From Pocillopora verrucosa (taxonomy: Eukaryota > Cnidaria > Anthozoa > Scleractinia > Pocilloporidae): a stretch of DNA of 64,000 nucleotides. The notes under the pieces were generated by a model that did not search any database, had not been told where the DNA came from, and saw nothing but the letters and a program-made list of their open reading frames with translations. Where the stretch lies: NCBI RefSeq assembly GCF_036669915.1, contig NC_089320.1, positions 2,479,129-2,543,128 of the forward strand, in the 5' to 3' direction. Made by a program: the position numbers and the translations under genes. Within the stretch, counting starts at the first letter, position 1, and every line of letters begins with the position of its first letter. This document shows positions 34,001-46,000 of this stretch, one piece after another.

Positions 34001-37000
34001 TTTCCAAGCTCTTCTCCGGCTCCTTGGGTATTAGAAGGATGGGCGAAGGAGTTTTCCTGGATGAAAATTAATAAAGGAAGACGTTCTTAGTTTTGTGACG
34101 AGCGTGGAGAAAATATGTTTTCTACGCTATCGGTCACCTTCCTGTATACTCCAAGAAGTCATCGGTTGCTTGTCATTCTAACCTTTGTTCTGACTGGCCA
34201 TTGTGGTCACCCTGCTTTTGGTTTGAAGAAACTCAATTAAACTGCTCCAAATCCTGGCCGAACTACACACAATCCATGCTTTGTGAACAAAGCTTTACAT
34301 CCATTAGTGCTCATTAAAAACCCTTTTCAACCCTTCTCAACCTTACCTGTCCGCGTTCTTGGAGTTAACAAGAAGAATGGGCCTATGTGCGTCTGTTGGC
34401 AACGAACTAAGTTCCTCCAGAGTTAGGAACTTGCTGTCAGGACGCATCTGTACAAAACAGAAACCGAACACGTATTACGCTCTGTAAATAAGTGTGCTAG
34501 CCTATGAAGCAAGCGGAATTGTTTATAGGATGGCACACCGGCTCTAGCTCTACAGCTTAAGAACTCTGTAGGGTTTTTATTAATAACATTTTGAACTTGT
34601 AGTTTTCACCGACCTTCCCTTCGTGGTGTTTGGGAATCACGTGCGACGCACCTGATTTTATATCTCCAACCAATCACGATCAAATAACCGTAAATTCAAC
34701 TTTAACATGAATTCAGTTTGAAGTTGACGCGTGAAGGGTGCATCGACTTCATGATAGATGTCTAACCTTTTTTCGTCGCACTCCACTGGATCTATTTTCT
34801 TTTTTGAAAATGATTTTACAACAAAAAAGGTCGAGCTTTTCGGAGCTTAAGTCAAAAAGTAGGCATTCATAGTTTCTTTCTGTTTGGATCTCCCTTTCAA
34901 TAATGTTGCCTTTTCCTTTTTCATCTAATGATGCATCTATCTCAGTATTCATCTATTCTTTATTTTTTCTTTTTTTTCTTTTCTCTTACTTAAAATAGCT
35001 AGCCAGAAAAGAAAGAAAAACTATCAAAAGCAGGTATCTGTTAAGAATCTAATGTGCTTGCGCGTGCTGCACTGCATCTGCACGAGCAAGTTTCAAGCCA
35101 CTCTTAACTGATTATGACGTCGCATCAATTGCTGACGAGTGACTTTTAAACTTTTGTAACGTGATACGTGGTTTTTGGTAAGTAATTCTCCACGTAGGTA
35201 TTCAAACTTGTCGTTAGTAGTCAATAGAAACAAGTCATTGCATCGCACAGATACCGATTCTTTCCGTTCTAATTTACCACGTTTGCATCTGAAATTGTAA
35301 GTAGTCATTTGCTTGTTATCTGAGCCTTAATTCACGGGAAATTTCCGACCGACCGACCGACCGACCGACTGGCTGATTGACTGGTTGATTGGCCAACTGG
35401 CTGACTGACCGACTAACTCAATGACCAACTTACTCACTGACTAACTGACAGACTGCCTGCATGACTGGCTAAACTGCCTGACTTACTGACTGACAGACAG
35501 TGAAACAGACGGTCAAACGGTCCGACATACAAACGATCTGACGAACATCTTAAAAAGATTCCTTACCGGTCCACAGTCATAAAATCCATCTTGAATGATG
35601 TTATTAGATCCCAGTGTGCCGGTCATGGCGTACTTGGCCGGTAGGTTGCTATCCAGCAAACAATCCATGGCAGCCTTAGCGAAGCCGGACTGACGGGTGT
35701 TTGATAGAGAAACCTCTCCTAGAATATCCAATCCCCTGTAAAACACAATCAAGTTCGGCTCTTAGCACAAGTAGATAAGAGAAATTCATTTTAATGGTAG
35801 TTTTTGTGAGGATTTTGGATCTCGGCCCTTAGTCACAGAGATGCGTCGGAATAAATAAATAAAAAGCATATTTGGATAAAACAAACGGAAAACAATGAAA
35901 TCAAAGACCACAGTATCTACGCTTCTTTCATTATGAACTCACCCCAGTCTGCAAATCTCAGTCGCAGTGGGCAGGTCATTGCCGCACTGTAACACGGCCC
36001 AGGCCACGCTCCGCCGTACGTCATCATTGCCTGACCGTAGTAGCTCTACCAACCGAGGAAGGCCGCCTTCGGCACGAAACTATTGAAGAATCAAATGACC
36101 GTGTGATTAAAGGAGCTGTAAAAGGTGTTACATGTAGAGTATTTTACCCCCCCTAAACTCTAATGTGGCTAAAGCCCTAAATTGTTCAAATCTGAAATTT
36201 GCAATCTGTAGCAATCTTCCCCATCCTGAGACATCCCCGTCCGTTTTCAGTTAATTTGATGTTTTTCTACTCCATCAAAACAGTAGTACACAATGCAATG
36301 CCACCTGACGCTAAATATTTATGGCGTGGCTCCTATAACACTTTGGCTCCCAGTTCTCAGTAATCATTATGCATCTTTTCTTTCACACATCAATCAAAAC
36401 ATATCAGGGTTGTGCTGTATCAGAGCCCGAGTGCTACTGGCGACCGTATTTTGTCTTTAGGCGACTTGTATACGTTACTTGTATGAACGCTTTTAAGAGC
36501 TGGGCAAACAAGATTTTTGAGGCGAGAATCTTTGGGCACCTAAAGATTCTCCGAGGTGTGCAGTTTTGCAGATGTTGGAAAAGTCGACTTTAATTTCCCA
36601 TTTGTCCCTGAGTTTTCCCAGACCCATTCCTTAAAACAAGTTACCTGTTGTTGATTAACGACTACTTATAATCATTAAATGCTGGGGGAGCGGCGTTTTA
36701 TGTCTCTGTGCGATGTCATAAAAAAAACCCTTCAAATGTGACTTGGATCATCTGTTGAGACGTATTAACTTCATTAAGTTGTGAAACTTTATATCTTTTA
36801 CCTCGTTTCTTGAGTCTGCATCACACACAAAGGCTGCCACTGCTATTCCAGCTTTACTCTGCACTATTGCCGCACTAAAAGAAAAAAAAACATGCACTGA
36901 GCTTTCTACACGTGGCAGACTTTTCTCAACAGAGAAAACTACGGGCAAGAATGGTATTCACTTCGGAGCTATGGTTCGTGATGTCACCTGATGCCTTCCT

Positions 37001-40000
37001 GGCGCATGCCCTGTACCGTAATGACTACTTGATTTCATATTGTCTTTACAACTACGTCTGTTTTATACTTATACTCCTCTTCTACCGTGACGATACAATC
37101 TTTGTTTGACACAACTGCGCATGCACGACTAGCTCCGGTCCCCTAACAGGTGGGGGAAGTTTCCCACCAAAACGAGGTTTTTCCTCGTTAACTCGATACC
37201 GTTGCAATATTTCTTAACAGAATGACACTCGCTCTGGTACGGCAAGCCAACTGCTGGTGAACTCGGGCCGGTATGATTCGCACCAGTATGACAATTTCTG
37301 TTGGTATCAACAAATTAATTACAGAGCAAAAAGCCCTGGGATGTGCTTGCATCGATACTTAAGTCGGCCTGGTATCTTGTTATCAAACTTTAATAAAGGA
37401 ATGAGTCAAATTATAAATTTATTACTTGGATTGTAAAGCTTGTACAAGGGCAGGCACTACACCTCTTTGCTGCACCTCTGATCTCCACGACTCTGAAATA
37501 AAGAACCAGAATAAAAATTACCAAACAAGCAGAGAAAGCATGGATCGCCAAAAAAAAAAAAACCTGAAACTCAAGTTTATAGAGATAACTAAACCTAGTG
37601 AAAAAAATAACAGCCTAAGTTTAAAGCAAGCTCAAAGAGCTCGCACTAGGCGCGGAAAAACTTCCTATAAGGAACAGGTCCAGGTCATGGAAACAGGTGT
37701 GACGCACACTAAGTTGTCAAAAACACACAACGTCGCAAATCGTGGGAAAGCATGGAATGGATGCTACAAGGAAGCGCGGCAGAAAGTAACCAGACGTCAA
37801 GTGTGAGGGGGGAGGGGAGGAAAGTGCCTACGCCGCTAATTCACACTGGACTTTAAAATTACATTCGACAGTTTGAAAATAAAGCAAGTTTATGATGTTG
37901 TATTGCCAGATGTGTTGCACAGTTTCACGTCTTTTAGCGATAAACGAGGGATTATCTAACGATGACTAACGAAAACAAACAAATAATTTTGCCATAAAAT
38001 CAAAACTAGTTGTTTATATGTTCTCTACAATAGAAAGGTATAACATTGGTTTTACCTTCTGTTGCCAGGTTGGTGAGGCAAACAGCTGCATTAGCCTGAA
38101 CCGAAGGCTTAACGTCATTGAGCAGTGTGATCAGCGGATCAACTCCTCCCTTGTCTACCACGTCACTATAATTGCACGAAATCCCATAAATTTATGCTTC
38201 ATGCATGACAATAAGTGTTTCATTGCAAAACAATGAAAAGAAAAAGAAAAGTAATAGGACCAAAAAAAACAAAAAGGGAAAAAGCACATCAAAAGCGAAT
38301 GAATGACGTTAACACAAAAATAGTGCGTGTGTTTTGTGTGAGTTGGCCGCTGATCTTTGACATGTACTGTGCTCAACGAGAGCGAGTTAAAAGATCATGA
38401 AAATTCCCTTTGCAACTAGACTTGACAAGATTTCCACCTTCCCACACTTCATTATACACACAGTACTTTGTCAAAACAAATCTTACATCAGAAAATTCTG
38501 GCCACCGACACGAATGAACTACAAGAACAAAGAACTTAAAACGGAGAGGAAACATTTGTATTGTACTTGTAGGTAACGTGGCGGTTAGGAAAGCATGGAT
38601 AGGCAATATTAAGGAAGACTGGATGAATAGATTTTCACGTTTAGCGCCACTCTCAATCAGATGCAAAACTAAGACTGATCACGACTTAGTCACCCGCGTT
38701 TTCCCGCGCTTTGGGCAATTTGGTTGTTTTATCTTTGAGTTCTCATTGACATTTTCCCTACTTCTTAACGACTGTTGTAGTAAATTTTATTTGGTTTCAC
38801 GACACTCTATCGAAAAGCGCTGTAAGTAATTCCTTTCTATTTTAAAACAAGCTGTAGTCCCAAATGTAATTTACTGTTTTACTATGGTTTTCATGAATTC
38901 AAGGACCGTAAGCATAATGAAGCATGGGTTACAGTCCAACCTGTAGTAAACAGTCACCCATGGGGAATAACGTAGTAACTTACCAGAACGTTTTTGTTTT
39001 ATTTGAACTACACATTGTCTTACCCGCAGTTTGTACTGTTAGCAGTGGTGATATTTGCTAGTGCCAGAGTCGCTCCTTCTCTCACGTCCGGGCTGTCACT
39101 GGTAAGTAGATTAATTAATGACGGTATACCTTCTGCAAAAGGAAAGACAAGGAATTTTCAGGTCTTTCAGAACAACGTGTGGTTGAGGCTGCAAGTTACT
39201 GGACCAAAATTTCCAATTGAGTCCAATTTGCCATATGCGACAAAGATAACGCGAGCTGAAAGAGATCTTTATCAAAATGTTCCAAAATAAGTTACATTTT
39301 CATTTGCTAATTTTATAAATGTAAAGCACTGATCCTTGCAGAAGGGCTGCAGTTACAAATTGTATCATCTTTCCCTGAAAAATCGCCTTACTAATATATT
39401 CTTCTTGGTGAAGAGAAGCACTGAGAAAGTAAAGTGAGTTGCCATAATACACAACATCATGATTCGGCGGGAGCTGGGACCCAGACCTCTCAATGCAGAG
39501 CCAAGCGCGCTTACCATTTGTGCGCAGTAAATCAACTTTTTTTATTGGTTCTTACCAAGTTTTCCAATCACATCTCTGCTACTAAGGTTCTCAGACATAA
39601 CTGCAAGGGCTAAGGATGCCGAGGCCTGGACACCAGGGCTCTAGTAAAAAAATTGCAGCATAATATTGATATCAGGATGTTTAAACATACACATTTTTTA
39701 GGTGTGAGGGGAGGTCAGAAGTAGGGGGTTGTTTTACGTGGCACTTATTAATGATATTAGTAATAAAATACAATTTTTAAAAAGAGGTGTTCATCACTTG
39801 ACGTGACTTTCAGGGGACTCCTTGCAAGACTTCCCAGTAGATTGGTTGATGTCAAAGCGCACTTGAAGTAGTCGTATTTCCCTTCTGGTCGCGCATAAAA
39901 ACACATCTGTATCTAAAATTCCTATTACTGCACAAGTTAGTACATAATCATTGCAAACAGATTGATCGCAGCCGATTGATCTGAGTTTAATTTATCTATA

Positions 40001-43000
40001 TGCTAAATTATATTCGTTGATTTATTTTTAAGCATTATTAACAGTAGAAAGCAAGAAAATACATTATAAATTATTTAATTTTTCTGTTTGATGATAACAT
40101 ATAAAAAAGTGCCGCCAATTGCCAGTATACACCAAGCATTCTGTGGAAAGAATTTTCGTTTCTTGCCATCTTGGCGTGCAGGGCAAGTCTCCGATTTAAA
40201 AGGCGCAAGTGCTGCAGACTAGCGCACGCGATTATACGAAGTCGCGTTTTCGCCTGGTGCTTACTAAGACAGCTATGGTTATATTTATATAGAAAAGCAG
40301 TTTTTTAAATATAGCAGTTTTTGTAGGGATGATTTATGCAGAAGGCGTTTCTAAGAACACACGTACCTAAACCTGACCCAAACGAAAACCGTAACATGTG
40401 AAAAGTTTTACAGTGCGTACTCGCCGTCTTGACGGCCAGAATTGAAAAATAAAGAAATTCAGCTTACCTCTATGGACAGTAGGATTATCAACGTCTTCTC
40501 GCATTCCTGCTCGTGGAAGATTTTACGATTTTCTCCTACAACAAAATATCAAAAAATATTCATCATGAACACGAAATACGCAAAAAACTTAGACGTAAAA
40601 ATGTAATTTTTACTATAAGTGATTTTTGGCCACGCAGATTGGTCAAAACGCTTCACATAGCCGAATTCACTCCAGCAAAGACTATGCACGTGACCGTTTC
40701 CTAGCGGGGCGGCCCGCATTAAACATCAGGGCCACTTAAGGGGAATCCCCGCAGGTCCGAAGGTGACTTCATCTACTTGGTAGCTTGATAGTCAGAACCA
40801 TGTTTCTAGTCGCTATAAGCACCAAGAAATAGATTAGATTAGATTAGATTACCATTTTTCGCAGCGAGGGCAATGGCTTTCGCCTGAAAGATAAAAGGAT
40901 ACAAAAGATACAAGTGAGAGAAATAACGGTAGCTCTGTAATCAGGTGCGAATGAACGATAACAGATGAAGTCATGCATTTATCTCCATACGGCTGTGAAA
41001 TTGGGTTTTGCAATTTCTTACCGCATGTTGTTGCACCTCAGGAACATTAGATTCAGCGGCAAAAGCAAGAAGTTTCTGTAATCCTCCAGACGTCTGAATA
41101 AGCTAAAAAAAAAAAGGATTAACTTATCGCTTTAAAAACATTTTCAGTAAAGGTGTATGTCAATCGTTGTTTTAATGACAATTTATTGAGAAGTGTGCAA
41201 TGATACAATCTATTTCCCATTGGCAACTCAAAGAATTTTAAGGCACACAAGCACACTCTGAGGGAAGAAAAGTTTGTTACCTGCATGCTGTCTACATCTT
41301 GAAGACAATTTGACAGCACTTGCAATGCTTGCACATGTAAATCCTCGTATTCCTGCAATGAAAACGCATCAGTCTATTAAAATAACAGGAGTAAACAACA
41401 TTGCTGCAATAACTTAATTCACAATAAAAAACGATGTGGAAAGATGGTGTAAAAACACACTAGTTACAAGCAACCGTACCTTGTTTCCAACAAAATCAAC
41501 AAGTTTTTCAAGTCCTTCCAGATCTCGCAAAGCTCCTCTGTTGTCAGCTGTAAAATACGAGGTATGATTTCCATAGTTGAGTAACGCTAAGAGGCCGTGA
41601 CAATTATCTGAAGTACATGTACTCTTTCTACATTTCTACAATCAAGTTAACCCTTTAACTCCCATGAGTGACTAAAACAGAATTTCTCCTTACAATATCA
41701 ATATAATATCAACCAGATAAGTGATGAGAATAAAGAAAAATATCAGTTTGGGAACAATTAGTTGATCCAATACAAAATTCTCTAGACTAGCATTGTAAGA
41801 AGTGTATGATTGACGGTGAGGAAAATTACAAATTTGATCTGGGAATTAAAGGATTAAATTAAACTCTGTTGCTAGGTATTTACAGATCAATATAAAGTGG
41901 ACAAGATATGGGTCATTTTGCCATAGCCAATCAGATTGTAATTATTTTTTCATCCTGCCCAGCTATATAAGGCCATCCCAATAGTATCTATTATTTCCTA
42001 TCACCCCAATCATCCAATTTTTAAGGTAAAAATGAAAAAAAATTACAGATTCACCATCAAAATTTTACAACCAAATCAAATACACTCTCTCAGTTTTACA
42101 TCAAAGCATGACATCAAAATTTTATTTTGTATAGAGATTAATTAAATCTAGTTATGTAATAAGAGTAACATGAGAAAGTACTCATTTTCTACCAAGCAGA
42201 GGTGTGTAACTTTTTCATGTACATGATTGTATCCAAAATGTATGCGTTAGGCTTTTTTGAAGGGGAGGGGAGGAAGGAATAGCCAACTGATTGACAAACC
42301 CACTTCTGGGAGGAGTATGATGAGAAACTATATATTTTTTAAGGCATGGCTCAAAAAAATAACCAATAAAATCTGTATTTGATGCTTGTTGTCTAACTTT
42401 TATTACATTGAATAAGATGGCCATAAGTCATTACCATCAAGTGTAATTTGAATCAAACACTCCAGTGCAAGCTGCTGGATGATGGCATACTCTGAGTCTA
42501 ACAGAGCCAAAAGTGGCTGCAACCCTGAGAAGAAATCAAACAAGTGTAACATAACTTGGTCTCTGTAAGAGTTTCAAAGCTGATGTTTCAAGCATTAGCC
42601 CTTCATCAGAGCAAGTGTACATGAGTATCTAGTATGCAATTACTTCACTATGTACAAGGCTTCTCAAACATCAAGGTTTCATTGAAAAAAAATTATTGTT
42701 TAAAGAAGAAGAGATCTGAAGAATAAAGGAAATGATCAACAGCTAACAAAGCTCCTTATTGTGAGACAAATTCTCCTTGTCAGCACCTTAGTAAATGTAT
42801 AGAGAGCAGTATGGAGAATATGCACGCTGATGTTTAGGGGCATAAAAGGTTTAAGGAACACTGTGATAAATTTACCATTTAGATCTTTTACTGCTGATCT
42901 ACTGTGATAATCCTGAACTAATAAAGAGACAGCCTCAACAGAGTTTTTCTGTGAAAACAAAAAATTGAAAAAAAAAAAAACATTTAATTTGATATATATG

Positions 43001-46000
43001 CTAACAAAATTATAAGACAACTATAAAACTATTAAATAAGTCCTCATTAGCATGTACTAAATGTAATTACACTCATGGTTTTGGTTTTATGACAGTCAAT
43101 AAAAAATGATTAATGCTCTCTTTAATAAACCTGTTGTAAGATAGAGTGGAACTGCAATACATACAGTGAACAACCTGTATGTGCTACTGGATTGAAAGAG
43201 GTGCAAAGAAACAAGAAATACCAATGCATATAAAAATATAGTAGAAAAGGTTGTGGTTTGTCATCATGCAAAAGAGCACTTTCCAAAGGGAAGTATAATC
43301 TATTGCCTCATGATGTGGTCACTTTGGATGTGGATCACGACATTTCGACTGCATACTGCTAGTCTTATTCACATGATGTGACTGATTAAGTACACATCAG
43401 CTATAGATAATTTTTTTATGCTGTTGTGCTCAGCTGTGATTGGATGGAATTCAACCACTATGGTTGGTGCATCTTTGAAATAGGTTCCCTCTGTGTATAT
43501 ACCTGCACATCACAATCAGGAGATGACAGAAGCTTTACAATTGCCTCAAGGCCTCCTTGTTCGAAGATCTCCACTTTGCAAGAAAATTCAGCTGTGGAAC
43601 AAGATTAAATTAGTTACAACTTTAGCAATCAACATGTATTGATAATACACTTCAATTAATAAATGCAGTTTTTACTTCCAAATTACTGTATGTAGTATAT
43701 AATTACCTGCCATTGATACCAGAGCCAAACTTGCAAATTCATGGCACAAAACATCCTCTGGAAAATTATAAAAATAAGTGATTGTCAATGATAAAAATAT
43801 TTCAAAAGTTTGGAAAATAATTTTCATTCTATTTACCTAATGAATAAACATCAGTTACCCTTTAACATGGTTATAAATCAAAATTCGTCATTTCAGATTT
43901 AAGTTTTATTTTAATTAATTATTTCAAACTCACCATCGGGTCCCAATAATGTTACCAAAGGCTGAATACTAGACAGCTTTCGAAGTTCTTTTTTGACATT
44001 TGCTGAAAACAAATCAAGTTTTTAATATTCACACAAATTTAGCACAGTCAGCATCCTACCAATAACCCAAAAACACTCTTCACCCTTTCCTTGATCATAC
44101 CAGCTTAAAATGTTAACACATTAGTGGGATAGTAGGAAAAATCATATGGAAATTTAACAAGTAACATTTTTTTTCCACTCAGATTAACAACATGCAAGCT
44201 TTGAGCTTGGGCAATAAATTGGAATATGAAAAAAAAATTATGATTCAGAGCCACCTTATACTTGAATGAGAAACACTTTTTCTGTTCATGCAAGACTTAC
44301 CATTCTGAGCCATGGTCCCAAGGCACATGGTAGCATTTCTCCTCACCACTTTGTCTTCAGACATGATTTGTTTAAGCAAAGGTTCTAAGGCCCCCAGGTT
44401 CAACAATTCCTGTCTGTTCTCATCACCTGCACAACCATAAAAGGATGTAATTTACATCACAGTATACTCGTCTGCAGCTTTGAGAATAGGGGAATTGACA
44501 GTGTAAAAAGGAAATCAACCTTTTTAAACCCAACCAGTATTAGGGCAAAGCCTTCAATACCAGTGTACTCAAGTAAAAGTTTCAGCCCAAACATTAGCCC
44601 AAATTTTATTCTTGGTGCTGTTCCACCATCAGCTGGTTGATAGCTAACCATTGGCCAGCTATTAAAAGAGGACACTGATCCCTCTATCAATCAGTTATTC
44701 CAGGGCTGTCTATGTATGCCTGATTTCCACATACATGTAAGTGTCATATATACAAATTACTCCTTTGAATTCTTAATTTACCAACCTAAAAAATACAGTC
44801 TCACCCCCATAAAAGAAATTCTGTACTGTACTCAAAAGGTGCAACCAGCCAGAGCTGATCCTGGTTTCCTAATTAAATGAGGCAACTAGGAGTATTACTA
44901 CTCTCCCCCTGGATGGGATGCTTGTTTATCACAAGATTTCCCCTCCCTAGCATTTAATCACGCTTTCCTGACAATTCACTAGTATCCATTTTTACTCCTG
45001 CGTGGAGAAAGGCGCTGTAAAATCCCATCCGGTCTCGCACCTGGACATCTCTACACACAGACCACAGGGTACTATAGCCTTCTAACCATCCATGTAAGAT
45101 ATGGTTAAATTACCCCCCTAATTTTAATCCCAAATTATAGACACATTAATTAAGTAACCAAAAACTCTGGGCTACATGTAGTTTCAGTGGCAAATTAAGC
45201 ACTGACGGCATGTGTATTGCCAGCACTCAAAATTATAAATTAAAAGAAATCACTCTAAAGTTTAATATTTTCTGTCGCAGTGTTCTGTTGGAGGAAAGTA
45301 AATAACAAATAAAGAACACTAACACTTTTCTGCAAACTTGTGCAGTGCTTCACAAGCTGATTGAAGAACATGTTCCTCTGGAGAGTCTAGCATCAAAACA
45401 ACTGTGTGGGGCTTCTTGCTGACAAGTTCCAGAGGGTCAAACTGTCATACAGAAACAAGCACATTTATCAATAATTCCTGTCAACAACAAAACAGGTTTT
45501 AACCTTTCAACTTCAAAGATCTGATTGTTAATATTCTCCCCTCTAGTTGCTACAAATTTCATTGTAAATTGGTTACAAGAACTTGGTGTAAGATCAAAAT
45601 AAAAACTTTTACCTGATAAGTTTTAGTATTCTCAGTACATGTTTTCTGGATAATGTATGGATATTATAGGGAGAAGTTACATGAAATTAGAAGATCCTCG
45701 CAGCTAAGAACACTACTGAAACTAGTAGTTGTAAGTAGGACCTGAAAAAAATTTCAGGCCCGTACGGGATTTGAACCCATGACCTCTGCGATACCGGTGC
45801 AGCGCTCTACCAATTGAGCTAACAAGCCAACTGGGAGCTGGTCAATGAATTGGGTACAAATAAACATCCGGGTGAATGAAGATTTAGATATATGAAAATT
45901 CACATATTTGCACTGCGGTGGAAAGATGAAATTAGAAGATCCTCGCAGCTAAGAACACTACTGAAACTAGTAGTTGTAAGTAGGACCTGAAAAAAATTTC

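Noticed and set aside
35345-35520. GACC/GACT repeats as a CRISPR-like or satellite array
   Set aside because: Simple tetranucleotide microsatellite with no spacer structure in an animal intron.
37426-37806. 126-codon plus-strand frame
   Set aside because: It overlaps ARMC3 exon 17 in antisense and is otherwise low-complexity, with an A-rich run near 37550.
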